The notes: generated from the sequence alone by a model not told the origin. Shown: positions 26,675 through 34,081, numbered from the stretch's first letter. The stretch: DNA of 36,811 nucleotides from CAYYKK01 sp964467935 (GCA_964467935.1 CAYYKK010000028.1:1-36811); one strand, 5' to 3'. Numbers and translations are program-made.

Positions 26675-27361
26675 TCAGTTGATCGTGGTCACCGCGTCGA
26701 AGCAAGTCGCGTGGAGCGTGTCACACGAGTCGTTCGGGTGGTTGTTGATGCAGTCGATATACAGGTTCACGCCTGCTGCGCTGAAGGGCAGGAGGTCGCT
26801 CTTGCAGTGCGCGACGTCGAACGCGACGCCCTGGTTGCAGCTCGCGTTGATGTTGTCGCACGCGGTGTCGGCGGAGCTGTTCGCGCACGCGTCCGCGTAC
26901 ATCGTGCTGAGGCAAGCCTTCACGTTGTTCGTCATCGCAGGATCGACGCACGTGTCGTCCGTCGTCGCGGGGATCATGTCGAAGCAGCCCTGGAGCTCCT
27001 CCCAGGATCCGGCCGTGTAGAGCGAGAAGCCCTTGTGGCAGACCGCGACCGCGAGGGGCGTGAGCTGGCTCGCCGAGCACGTGGCGGGGAAGGCCGCCAT
27101 CTGATCGCAGATCGCCTCTTGCTTGCCGGTGCCCGTGGGGTTCGTGCAGCCCCCGCCCGTGGACGAGCTCGTCGTCGTCGACGAGGTGGTGGTCGTCGTC
27201 GAGGACGTCGAAGAGGAGGTCGACCCGGTCGTCGCGCTCGAGGTCGTGCCGTTGCCGCCGAATCCACCCACGCCGTCGGTCGTCGTGGTGAGAACGCAGG
27301 CGGCGGCGTTGATGGCGATCGCGCCGAGGCCGAGGGTCAAGAGCTGGGTACGGGTAAGCAT
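26675..27361 (-). CDS. Cys-rich predicted lipoprotein with Thr/Ser linker
   Basis: A 228-residue protein. ATG 27361 has AGGAGGAG 8 nt upstream. The signal peptide ends at INAAAC (Cys22), so it is probably lipidated. Residues about 24-68 are almost purely Thr, Ser and Gly. The C-terminal domain (about 70-228) has many Cys residues in a spaced pattern (CDQM, CSAS, CHKG, CFDM, CVDP, CLST, CANS, CDNI, CNQG, CKSD, CINN, CDTL, CFDA), suggesting a disulfide-rich helical fold. I know this layout from myxobacterial surface lipoproteins but cannot name a function. It is divergent from the ribosomal operon. Confidence 0.72.
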   Translation of the reverse strand: MLTRTQLLTLGLGAIAINAAACVLTTTTDGVGGFGGNGTTSSATTGSTSSSTSSTTTTTSSTTTSSSTGGGCTNPTGTGKQEAICDQMAAFPATCSASQLTPLAVAVCHKGFSLYTAGSWEELQGCFDMIPATTDDTCVDPAMTNNVKACLSTMYADACANSSADTACDNINASCNQGVAFDVAHCKSDLLPFSAAGVNLYIDCINNHPNDSCDTLHATCFDAVTTIN

Positions 27362-27598
27362 GGGGTGGTCTCCTCCTGAAGGGCCGGCGGGCGAATCGAC
27401 CCGACCGGATGGGTCATACGAGCTAGGACGCGTCGTGCTTCCTGTGCATTCTGTCGAGTCGCGACCTCAACGCAGGGCGCTCCACGGGCGAGCAGCTCAT
27501 TCGACGCATCCACGCTCGAAAACCCTACGAACGACTAAACACGCGCTCAGAAGCCCGCGCATCCTCGATCTTTTTTCGTGAAATCGCCAGAAAAGACA

Positions 27599-27627
27599 TT
27601 GCGCAGGCCGCGAGCCCTTGGTAAGAG
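27599..27627 (+). promoter_or_regulatory. Weak candidate promoter for the rplV operon
   Basis: TTGCGC (27599-27604), a 17-bp spacer, then TAAGAG (27622-27627), next to the most AT-rich part of the leader. Each box matches only three of six consensus bases, so this rests mainly on position and spacing. It would give a leader of about 380 nt. Confidence 0.25.
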
Positions 27628-27920
27628 CGCGACTCCGCTTTTTCGAGGGCCGGCGCGACGCTGATCCCGAGAAGAAACGGTGTCTCGGAAGAGGAGCCGT
27701 AACGGCGCCTCGAGCTCGAACCGCCTCTTCGGCCTCCGTGGGCGACCCCCCGGTGACGCGAAGAGGGTTCAGCGACCGCGATTCTCCAAAAGAGGGCTGC
27801 GGTGCCGGATCGAGATTCGAAGCGTACGACGGTTTTTCCCCGAATGGGTTGCTCCACCTTCGCTCGCCGGGCTCGCTCCGGACGACGCGGGGGGCGGCAG
27901 ACCTCTCTCTCCAAGACGAG

Positions 27921-27950
27921 CCTTCTCCGGCTCGACCTTCTCCGGCTCGA
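27921..27950 (+). repeat. Perfect 15-bp tandem duplication in the rplV leader
   Basis: CCTTCTCCGGCTCGA occurs twice without interruption (27921-27935 and 27936-27950), 63 nt before the rplV start. It is a simple duplication or possibly a protein-binding leader element. Confidence 0.85.
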
Positions 27951-28012
27951 CCGCCGACCTCGCGTCGGCGACACCCCTCTCCCGATTCGCGCTTCTCCAG
28001 GAGACGACACGT

Positions 28013-28351
28013 ATGCAGAGCAAAGCCACCGCGATGTTCTCCCGCATCGCCCCTCGCAAGGCCCGCATGATCGCGGATCTCGTGCGCGGGAAGAACGCGG
28101 CCGAGGCCATCCAGCTCCTCCAGTTCACCGCGAAGGCGGGGGCTCCGGTCATCAAGAAGCTGATCGAGAGCGCCGTCGCGAACGCCCAGCGAGTCGGCTC
28201 CGACATCGACGCGCTCTTCGTCAGCAAGGCCACGGTCGACAAGGGACCGACGAAGTTCAACCGCCGCTGGCGTCCCCGCGCGATGGGTCGTGCGACCCGC
28301 GTCGAAAAGGGCATCTCGCACATCGTCATCGAGCTCGACCAACGCAAGTAG
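28013..28351 (+). CDS. rplV: 50S ribosomal protein L22
   Basis: A 112-residue protein of the large subunit that lines the nascent-peptide exit tunnel. The core RIAPRKARMIADLVRGKNAAEA is the L22 N-terminal signature. The tunnel hairpin ends FNRRWRPRAMGRATRVEKGISHI, which is intact. The ATG at 28013 has AGGAG about 10 nt upstream. It is the first gene of the operon here: normally rpsS and rplB stand before it, but neither is present. The next gene, rpsC, follows after a repeat-bearing gap of 104 nt. Confidence 0.96.
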   Translation: MQSKATAMFSRIAPRKARMIADLVRGKNAAEAIQLLQFTAKAGAPVIKKLIESAVANAQRVGSDIDALFVSKATVDKGPTKFNRRWRPRAMGRATRVEKGISHIVIELDQRK

Positions 28352-28371
28352 TTTTCAGGGGCACGCACCCA

Positions 28372-28430
28372 TTCGGGGCAGCCACCTTTCGGGGCACCCA
28401 CCTTTCGGGGCACCCACCTTTCGGGGCACC
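28372..28430 (+). repeat. 16-bp direct repeats in the rplV-rpsC gap
   Basis: The unit TTCGGGGCACCCACCT occurs at 28388-28403 and 28404-28419. A near-copy precedes them (28372-28387) and a partial copy follows (28420-28430). An 18-nt degenerate copy starts at 28354. The last GGGGC (28423-28427) can pair with GCCCC (28434-28438) in front of the rpsC ribosome site, so several copies could compete for one partner. Confidence 0.85.
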
Positions 28431-28455
28431 AGAGCCCCTCGATCTGAGGATCTCC

Positions 28456-29145
28456 ATGGGACAGAAGACCCACCCGTATGGCTTCCGCGTCGGCGTCATC
28501 AAGACGTGGAGCAGCAAGTGGTACGAAGACGGCGCCGCTTACCAGAAGTGGCTCCACCAGGATCTGCGCATCAAGCGCGCGATCAAGCAGTACCTCTACA
28601 ACGCGAACATCGCGGGCGTGGAGATCGAGCGCGCGGCGAACCGCGCCAAGGTGATCGTCTACACGGCGCGCCCGGGCATGGTCATCGGCAAGGGCGGCAA
28701 GGGCATCGAGGTCCTCAAGAGCGGTAACATCGGCACCGCGCAGAAGGGCGAAGCCCCCTTCCCCGGCGTCGCGAAGTTCACCGACAACGAGGTGTTCATC
28801 GACGTCCAAGAGGTGCGCAAGGCCGAGACCAATGCGCAGCTCGTCGCCGAGAACATCGCGACCCAGCTCGAGCGCCGCATCGCGTTCCGCCGCGCCATGA
28901 AGAAGGCCGTCGCGACCGCGATGAAGTTCGGCGCCAAGGGCATCCGCGTCCGCTGCGCCGGTCGCCTCGGTGGCAGCGAGATGAGCCGCGTCGAGACGTA
29001 CCGCGAAGGCCGCGTCCCCCTGCACACCCTCCGCGCCGACATCGAGTTCGGCCTCGCCGAGGCCCGCACCAAGGTCGGCATCATCGGCGTCAAGGTGTGG
29101 ATGTTCAAGGGCGAGGTCCTGCAGCGCAAGCCGCGCCGTATCTGA
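28456..29145 (+). CDS. rpsC: 30S ribosomal protein S3 with insertion in the KH region
   Basis: A 229-residue protein of the small-subunit head at the mRNA entry site. It starts MGQKTHPYGFRVGVIKTW after TGAGGA. The KH motif GMVIGKGGKGIE is intact. Between it and VFIDVQEVRKAE stand about 14 residues more than in E. coli S3 or in typical myxobacterial S3 (the segment SGNIGTAQKGEAPFPGVA). The C-terminal domain (LRADIEFGLAEARTKVGIIGVKVWMFKGEVL) is normal, and the tail is short (QRKPRRI) compared with E. coli. The insertion is in frame and has normal codon use. Confidence 0.96.
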   Translation: MGQKTHPYGFRVGVIKTWSSKWYEDGAAYQKWLHQDLRIKRAIKQYLYNANIAGVEIERAANRAKVIVYTARPGMVIGKGGKGIEVLKSGNIGTAQKGEAPFPGVAKFTDNEVFIDVQEVRKAETNAQLVAENIATQLERRIAFRRAMKKAVATAMKFGAKGIRVRCAGRLGGSEMSRVETYREGRVPLHTLRADIEFGLAEARTKVGIIGVKVWMFKGEVLQRKPRRI

Positions 29146-29232
29146 ATCTTCTCTGCATTTGAATCCGAGTCGCGATGCGCGCTCGGCTTCGAATGCAACT
29201 CGTCCCCGGTACCCAGGTAGAAGGCCAAGGTC

Positions 29233-29646
29233 ATGCTTTCCCCCAAGCGAACCAAGTTCCGCAAGATGCAGAAGGGCCGCAATCGCGGCATCGCTTCTGT
29301 CGGATCCGACGTCTCGTTCGGCGACTTCGCGCTGCAGGCTCTCGAGCCCGCCCGCGTCACCTCGCGCCAGATCGAGGCTGCCCGTATGGCGGTGCAGCGG
29401 CACTGCAAGCGCGCCGGCAAGCTCTTCATCCGCATCTTCCCCGACAAGTCGATCTCGAAGAAGCCCCTCGAGGTCCGCATGGGTGGGGGAAAGGGCAACC
29501 CGGAGGAGTGGGCAGCCCTCGTGAAGCCGGGACGCGTGATGTACGAGATCTCCGGCGTCCCCGAGGAGATGGCGCGCGAGGCCTTCCGGCTCGCGGCCCA
29601 CAAGCTCCCCATGTCGTGCAAGTTCCTCATCCGCGACCACGCCTGA
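29233..29646 (+). CDS. rplP: 50S ribosomal protein L16
   Basis: A 137-residue protein of the A-site region of the large subunit. It starts MLSPKRTKFRKMQKGRNRG with an AAGG ribosome site. It contains RQIEAARMAVQRHCKRAGKLFIRIFPDKSISKKPLEVRMGGGKG in outline and ends LPMSCKFLIRDHA, all typical. The length is normal. The 87-nt gap after rpsC holds an imperfect repeat-like stretch (GAATCCGAGTCGCGATGCG) but no gene. Confidence 0.97.
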   Translation: MLSPKRTKFRKMQKGRNRGIASVGSDVSFGDFALQALEPARVTSRQIEAARMAVQRHCKRAGKLFIRIFPDKSISKKPLEVRMGGGKGNPEEWAALVKPGRVMYEISGVPEEMAREAFRLAAHKLPMSCKFLIRDHA

Positions 29647-29698
29647 GCGCTGGCGACGCGAGAGGTCGGATTTCGAGATTGGTTGAGGAGAAGTCGCA

Positions 29699-29908
29699 AT
29701 GAAGGCGAAGGAACTGCGCGACCGCACGGACGAGAACCTGAAGGAGCTCGAGAAGACCCTCTCGGGCGAGATCTTCCAGGCGCGCTTCAAGAACTACACG
29801 AACCGGCTGAACGACACCGCTGCGATCAAGCGCGCGCGTCGTGATCTCGCCCGGGTGAAGACGATTCTCACGCAGCGCGCTGGCGTTGCCTCCGAAGAGA
29901 AGGCCTGA
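29699..29908 (+). CDS. rpmC: 50S ribosomal protein L29
   Basis: A 69-residue two-helix protein next to the exit tunnel, a docking site for trigger factor and SRP in known systems. It reads MKAKELRDRTDENLKELEKT with the later ARRDLARVKTIL, typical of L29. GAGGAG precedes the ATG. The stop is 2 nt before rpsQ. Confidence 0.95.
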   Translation: MKAKELRDRTDENLKELEKTLSGEIFQARFKNYTNRLNDTAAIKRARRDLARVKTILTQRAGVASEEKA

Positions 29909-29910
29909 TC

Positions 29911-30318
29911 ATGAGCGAGAAGAAAGCAAAGGCTCCGGCGAGCAAGCGCCCGCCGGCGAAGAGCGAAGCGGCCAAGGCCGGCAGCAAGGCCGCGAAGGCC
30001 GCCGCCGCGGCGCCCGTCGTCGCCGCCCCGGTCCCGGAGGCGCCCACCGCGATCCACAAGCACCACAGCTTCCGCCGCACGATGATCGGCGTCGTCACCA
30101 GCGACAAGATGAACAAGACCGTCGTGGTCGAGGTCATCCGCAAGGCGATGGACCCCGTCTACAAGAAGTACGTCCGCATGCGTGAGCGCTACAAGGCTCA
30201 CGACGAGCAGAACCAGTACAAGACCGGCGACCGCGTCGAGATCCAGGAGCACCGCCCGATCTCGCGCGACAAGCGCTGGCTCGTCACCCGCCTCGTCACC
30301 CGCCGAGTGGAGGCCTGA
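29911..30318 (+). CDS. rpsQ: 30S ribosomal protein S17 with long Ala/Lys N-terminal extension
   Basis: A 135-residue protein. The S17 core begins near residue 53 (RRTMIGVVTSDKMNKTVVVEV) and is complete to the end, with VGD-like KTGDRVEIQEHRPISRDKRW. Before it stand about 50 residues rich in Ala, Lys and Pro (KKAKAPASKRPPAK, then an Ala/Val/Pro stretch), absent from E. coli S17 (84 residues). The start ATG 29911 is 2 nt after rpmC with AAGG upstream. No better internal ATG precedes the core. The extension may reach over 16S rRNA or be removed. Confidence 0.95.
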   Translation: MSEKKAKAPASKRPPAKSEAAKAGSKAAKAAAAAPVVAAPVPEAPTAIHKHHSFRRTMIGVVTSDKMNKTVVVEVIRKAMDPVYKKYVRMRERYKAHDEQNQYKTGDRVEIQEHRPISRDKRWLVTRLVTRRVEA

Positions 30319-30321
30319 GCC

Positions 30322-30690
30322 ATGATCCAAGTTTCCACGCACCTCGAGGTCGCCGACAACTCCGGCGCTCGCCGAGTCATGTGCATCAAGGTCCTCGGCG
30401 GCTCGCGCCGCAAGTACGCCGGCCTCGGCGACGTGATCGTCGTCTCCATCAAGGAGTGCCTCCCCGGCACGAAGGTCAAGAAGGGTGACACCGCCCGCGC
30501 CGTCGTCGTCCGCACGACGCGCGAGTACCAGCGCCCCGACGGCAGCTACATCAAGTTCGACGGCAACAGCGCCGTCCTCATCAACAACCAGAAAGAGCCG
30601 ATCGGAACCCGCATCTTCGGGCCCGTCGCTCGCGAGCTCCGCGCGAAGAAGTTCATGAAGATCATCTCGCTGGCTCCGGAGGTGCTCTGA
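30322..30690 (+). CDS. rplN: 50S ribosomal protein L14
   Basis: A 122-residue large-subunit protein at the subunit interface. It reads MIQVSTHLEVADNSGARRVMCIKVLGG and ends FGPVARELRAKKFMKIISLAPEVL, both diagnostic. The length is normal. GGAGG lies about 9 nt before the ATG. The TGA overlaps the rplX ATG by 1 nt, so translation is coupled. Confidence 0.98.
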   Translation: MIQVSTHLEVADNSGARRVMCIKVLGGSRRKYAGLGDVIVVSIKECLPGTKVKKGDTARAVVVRTTREYQRPDGSYIKFDGNSAVLINNQKEPIGTRIFGPVARELRAKKFMKIISLAPEVL

Positions 30691-31004
30691 TGCAGCGCTT
30701 GAAGGTGGGTGACCTCGTGCAGGTCATCGCAGGCTCCGAGAAGGGCAAGACGGGCAACGTGAAGAAGATCCTCAAGGACGAGGATCGCGTCATCGTCGAG
30801 GGGCTCAACCTCGTCACGAAGCACCAGAAGCCGAACGCCCGCAATCAAGAGGGCGGCAAGATCCAGATGGAGGCGCCCATCCACGCCTCCAACATCATGC
30901 TCGTCGACCCCGAGACCAAGAAGCCGACGCGCGTGAAGTTCGAGGTCAAGGACGGCAAGAAGGTGCGCGTCGCGAAGAGCGGCGCGGTCATCACGAACGG
31001 TTGA
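30690..31004 (+). CDS. rplX: 50S ribosomal protein L24
   Basis: A 104-residue assembly-initiating large-subunit protein. The KOW motif lies at the N-terminus (VGDLVQVIAGSEKGKTGNV), followed by VIVEGLNLVTKHQKP and GGKIQMEAPIHASNIMLVDP. The length is normal. GGAGG lies inside the end of rplN, 7 nt before the ATG. Confidence 0.97.
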   Translation: MQRLKVGDLVQVIAGSEKGKTGNVKKILKDEDRVIVEGLNLVTKHQKPNARNQEGGKIQMEAPIHASNIMLVDPETKKPTRVKFEVKDGKKVRVAKSGAVITNG

Positions 31005-31036
31005 GCGGCTCTCGCTAACGACGCTGAGTAGAGATC

Positions 31037-31735
31037 ATGGCGAAGGAAAAAGAAGACAAGAAGGACGCCAAGGGGGCCGCTTCCGCGAAGCCCAAGGCCG
31101 CTCCTGCCGACAAGCCTGCGAAGGCGAAGGCCGACAAGAAGGCGCCCGTCGCGACGGGCGAGGCCAAGCCGAAGGAGCCGCGCGATCCGAACTACGTTCC
31201 GCGCGCTCGCCTTCGCTACAAGAACCACGTCGCGGCCGCGCTGACGAAGCAGTTCAACTACAAGAACCCCATGATGGTCCCGCGCCTGCAAAAGGTCGTG
31301 GTCAACATGGGCCTCGGCCAGGCGGTCGGTAACCCGAAGATCATCGACACCGCCGTCGAGGAGATGCGCGCCATCACCGGTCAGCAGCCGACGGTGTGCC
31401 GCGCGCGCAAGTCGATCGCCTCGTTCAAGCTCCGCGAGAACCTGCCGATCGGCGTGCGCGTCACGCTCCGCGCCGAGCGCATGTGGGAGTTCGTCGATCG
31501 CCTCTTCGGCTTCGCGCTCCCGCGCGTCCGCGACTTCAAGGGCGTGAGCCCGCGCGGCTTCGACGGCCGCGGCAACTTCACGATGGGTCTGCGCGAGCAG
31601 ATCATCTTCCCCGAGATCGACTACGACAAGATCGACGTGACGAAGGGCATGAACATCTCCTTCGTGACCACCGCCCGCACGGACGAGGAGGGCAAAGCGC
31701 TCCTCACCGAGCTCGGCATGCCCTTCAGGCAGTGA
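31037..31735 (+). CDS. rplE: 50S ribosomal protein L5 with Lys/Ala-rich N-terminal extension
   Basis: A 232-residue protein; E. coli L5 has 179. The L5 core begins near residue 53 and has QFNYKNPMMVPRLQKVVVNMGLG, ARKSIASFKLRENLPIGVRVTLR, FDGRGNFTMGLREQIIFPEIDYDK and the PFRQ end. It binds 5S rRNA in the central protuberance. The first 50 residues are Lys, Ala, Asp and Pro (KEKEDKKDAKGAASAKPKAA and on), probably disordered. The ATG at 31037 sits after GAGTAGAG. A later start would need to be non-ATG before the core. Confidence 0.96.
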   Translation: MAKEKEDKKDAKGAASAKPKAAPADKPAKAKADKKAPVATGEAKPKEPRDPNYVPRARLRYKNHVAAALTKQFNYKNPMMVPRLQKVVVNMGLGQAVGNPKIIDTAVEEMRAITGQQPTVCRARKSIASFKLRENLPIGVRVTLRAERMWEFVDRLFGFALPRVRDFKGVSPRGFDGRGNFTMGLREQIIFPEIDYDKIDVTKGMNISFVTTARTDEEGKALLTELGMPFRQ

Positions 31736-31746
31736 GGTAACGGCTC

Positions 31747-31932
31747 ATGGCTCGCGCAAAAGATTACGCCAAGCTCAACCGTCCGCCGAAGTTCTCCACT
31801 CGGCACAAGAACCGCTGCAAGGTGTGCGGTCGCTCGCACGCCTACTACCGAGACTTCGAGCTCTGCCGCATTTGTCTTCGCATGTTCGCGCTGCGCGGGG
31901 AGCTCCCCGGCGTGATCAAGGCCAGCTGGTGA
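31747..31932 (+). CDS. rpsN: 30S ribosomal protein S14, zinc-binding short type
   Basis: A 61-residue S14 of the short zinc type, with C24-x2-C27 and C40-x2-C43 as zinc ligands (RCKVCGR, ELCRICLR). The end LRGELPGVIKASW is canonical. Many genomes carry both a zinc and a zinc-free S14; only the zinc form is seen here. GAGGTAA stands 7 nt before the ATG, and the gene is followed 4 nt later by rpsH. Confidence 0.98.
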   Translation: MARAKDYAKLNRPPKFSTRHKNRCKVCGRSHAYYRDFELCRICLRMFALRGELPGVIKASW

Positions 31933-31936
31933 CACC

Positions 31937-32338
31937 ATGACGAGTGATCCGATCGCAGACATGCTCACGCGAATCCGGAACGCGGCGCTGGCTCGCCACG
32001 ACCGCACCGAGATCCCCGCGAGCAAGCTCAAGCACGCCGTGGCCCGCATCCTGAAGGAGGAGGGCTACATCGCCGACGTCCAGACCAACGAGAACGGTGA
32101 CGGGCCTCAGAAGAAGCTCACCATCGTCCTCAAGTACGGTCGCGACCGCCAGAGCGCCATCGACGGCGTGAAGCGCGTCTCGCGTCCCGGTCGGCGCGTC
32201 TACGTCCGCCACGATCGCATCCCCCGCGTCCTCGCCGGGCTCGGGATTTCGATCCTCTCCACGTCGCGCGGTCTCGTGAGCGATCGCGACGCCCGGCGCC
32301 TGAAGCTCGGTGGCGAGCTGCTCTGTGAGGTGTGGTGA
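31937..32338 (+). CDS. rpsH: 30S ribosomal protein S8
   Basis: A 133-residue protein that binds the 16S central domain. In enterobacteria it also represses the spc operon. It starts MTSDPIADMLTRIRNAALARH and ends with the S8 motif LSTSRGLVSDRDARRLKLGGELLCEVW. The length is normal. The TGA overlaps the rplF ATG by 1 nt. Confidence 0.98.
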   Translation: MTSDPIADMLTRIRNAALARHDRTEIPASKLKHAVARILKEEGYIADVQTNENGDGPQKKLTIVLKYGRDRQSAIDGVKRVSRPGRRVYVRHDRIPRVLAGLGISILSTSRGLVSDRDARRLKLGGELLCEVW

Positions 32339-32916
32339 TGGCTGCCGTCGAGACCAAGACCTCGCGCGTCGGCAAGCGGCCCATTCCGCTTCCGAAGGGC
32401 GTGGCGGTGACCCTGAATGGTCGCAAGATCGAGGTGAAGGGGCCGAAGGGCCAGCTCGCCCGCGAGATCGCGAGCCAGGTCGACATCAAGAACACCGACG
32501 GCACGCTGCACGTGACGTCGAGCGCGCCGGGTCGTGACGGCTCGCGCCTCCAAGGCCTCGTCCGCGCGCTCGTCGCGGGCATGGTCAAGGGCGTCGCGGA
32601 CGGCTACGAGAAGCAGCTCGAGCTCCGCGGCACCGGCTATCGCGTCGAGCAGAAGGGGACCACGCTCCACTTCGCGCTCGGCTTCTCGCACCCCGTCGTC
32701 TTCCCGCTGCCGAAGGGCATCACGGCGACGATCCCCGCCGAGTCGAAGGGCACGCAGCTCATCCTGAACGGCGCGGACAAAGAGGTGATCGGCCAGACCG
32801 CCGCCAAGATCCGAGGCTTCCGGCCGCCGGAGCCCTACGGTGGCAAGGGCGTTCGTTACAAGGGTGAAGCCGTCCGCGAGAAGGCGGGCAAGGCCGGAAA
32901 GGGCGGAAAGAAGTAG
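32338..32916 (+). CDS. rplF: 50S ribosomal protein L6
   Basis: A 192-residue protein near the factor-binding site. It has IPLPKGVAVTLNGRKIEVKGPKG, LELRGTGYRVEQKG, FALGFSHPVVFPLPKGI and the diagnostic KIRGFRPPEPYGGKGVRY. The tail is Lys/Gly-rich (KAGKAGKGGKK), longer than in E. coli. The ATG 32338 is chosen over GTG codons just upstream, because GAGGTG stands 6 nt before it and it overlaps the rpsH stop. Confidence 0.98.
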   Translation: MAAVETKTSRVGKRPIPLPKGVAVTLNGRKIEVKGPKGQLAREIASQVDIKNTDGTLHVTSSAPGRDGSRLQGLVRALVAGMVKGVADGYEKQLELRGTGYRVEQKGTTLHFALGFSHPVVFPLPKGITATIPAESKGTQLILNGADKEVIGQTAAKIRGFRPPEPYGGKGVRYKGEAVREKAGKAGKGGKK

Positions 32917-32918
32917 CC

Positions 32919-33278
32919 ATGGCGATGCAGATCGTCGGCCGGGAGCGCCGCAAGCTCCGCATCCGGAAGAAGGTGGAGGGCACGACCGAGAGGCCGCGCC
33001 TCAGCGTCTTCCGCTCCTCCAAGCACATCTACGCCCAGGTCATCGACGACACGTCGGGCAAGACCCTCGCGTTCGCCTCGACGCTGTCGAAGGATCTCCG
33101 TGGCACCCTCGAGGAGGACACGAAGACCGACGCGGCGAAGAAGGTCGGCGCGCTCATCGCGAAGATCTGCAAGTCGAAGAAGATCGACCAGGTGGTCTTC
33201 GACCGCAACGGCTACCTCTACCACGGGCGCATCTCGGCGCTCGCCCAGGCCGCCCGCGAGGCCGGTCTCGAGTTCTGA
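32919..33278 (+). CDS. rplR: 50S ribosomal protein L18
   Basis: A 119-residue 5S rRNA-binding protein. It has RERRKLRIRKKVEGTTERPRLSVFRSSKHIYAQVID and the C-terminal VVFDRNGYLYHGRISALAQAAREAGLEF, typical in order and length. It starts 2 nt after the rplF stop. Confidence 0.98.
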   Translation: MAMQIVGRERRKLRIRKKVEGTTERPRLSVFRSSKHIYAQVIDDTSGKTLAFASTLSKDLRGTLEEDTKTDAAKKVGALIAKICKSKKIDQVVFDRNGYLYHGRISALAQAAREAGLEF

Positions 33279-33305
33279 GCTCGTTCCGAGCCTCTGGAGT
33301 CTACG

Positions 33306-33893
33306 ATGGCGTTCGATCAAATCGACGAAGAGAAACTCAAGGAGCGGGTGATCCACATCAACCGCGTCGCGAAGGTCGTGAAGGGCGGTCGCCGCTTCAG
33401 CTTCTCGGCGCTGGTCGTGGTGGGTGACGAGGCCGGTCACGTCGGCGTCGGTCTCGGCAAGGCGAACGAGGTCCCCGAGGCCATTCGCAAGGGCAACGAT
33501 CAGGCGCGGAAGAACATGTTCCGCATCCCGCTCGACGGCGTCACCATCCCGCACGACGCGTTCGGTCACGTCGGCGCCGGCAAGGTGCTGCTCAAGCCCG
33601 CCAGCCCCGGAACGGGCGTCATCGCGGGCGGCGCGGTTCGCGCGGTCGTCGAGTCGGCAGGCATCCACGACGTCCTGTCGAAGTCGCTCGGCACGAGCAA
33701 CAAGCACAACATCGTGCACGCGACGATCGAGGCGCTGCGGAACCTGAAGAGCCCCGAGCAGTTCGCCGGCAAGCGCAACATGCAGGTCGACGCCCTCGGC
33801 TACCAGTCGAAGAACACCGGCTCGATCGGCACGCAGAAGCGCGCGTCGCTCATGCCGCCGGCCGCCAAGGACGAGAAGGGTGGTGCCGCATGA
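33306..33893 (+). CDS. rpsE: 30S ribosomal protein S5
   Basis: A 195-residue decoding-fidelity protein. It has VIHINRVAKVVKGGRRFSFSALVVVGD, GKANEVPEAIRKG, and the C-terminal VLSKSLGTSNKHNIVHATIEALR. The tail after about residue 160 (MQVDALGYQSKNTGSIGTQ onward) is about 25 residues longer than in E. coli. TGGAG is 7 nt before the ATG. The end overlaps rpmD by 4 nt (ATGA). Confidence 0.97.
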   Translation: MAFDQIDEEKLKERVIHINRVAKVVKGGRRFSFSALVVVGDEAGHVGVGLGKANEVPEAIRKGNDQARKNMFRIPLDGVTIPHDAFGHVGAGKVLLKPASPGTGVIAGGAVRAVVESAGIHDVLSKSLGTSNKHNIVHATIEALRNLKSPEQFAGKRNMQVDALGYQSKNTGSIGTQKRASLMPPAAKDEKGGAA

Positions 33894-34081
33894 AGCCCCT
33901 GCTCCACGTCCGCCAGAAGGCGAGCACCATCGGCCAGGTCGAGGCGCAGCGGAAGATCCTCCGCGGCCTCGGTCTCCGCGGCATCGGCAGCCACGTCGTC
34001 GTGGCGAACACGCCCTCGTTCCGCGGCATGGTCAAGAAGGTCATCCACCTCGTCGAGGTGGCCGAGCTGGACAAGAAGTAG
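33890..34081 (+). CDS. rpmD: 50S ribosomal protein L30
   Basis: A 63-residue protein. It starts MKPLLHVRQKASTIGQVEAQRKILRGLGLRGIGSHVV and ends MVKKVIHLVEVAE, typical of bacterial L30. GGTG stands upstream within the end of rpsE. Translation is coupled to rpsE through the 4-nt overlap. Confidence 0.97.
   Translation: MKPLLHVRQKASTIGQVEAQRKILRGLGLRGIGSHVVVANTPSFRGMVKKVIHLVEVAELDKK

Larger units (their letters stand above)
27362..28012 (+). other. Gene-free leader of the ribosomal protein operon, 651 bp
   Basis: No protein homologous to S19 or other S10-operon products is found in any frame here. The region must hold the rplV operon promoter and, on the left, the promoter of the divergent lipoprotein. 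It contains a more AT-rich stretch around 27515-27600 with a TTTTTT run, a candidate promoter at 27599-27627 and a 15-bp tandem duplication at 27921-27950. The ribosome site AGGAG stands about 10 nt before rplV. Confidence 0.6.

Noticed and set aside
28372..28430. Repeat array considered as CRISPR
   Set aside because: Units are contiguous 16-mers without spacers, and no cas genes are present.
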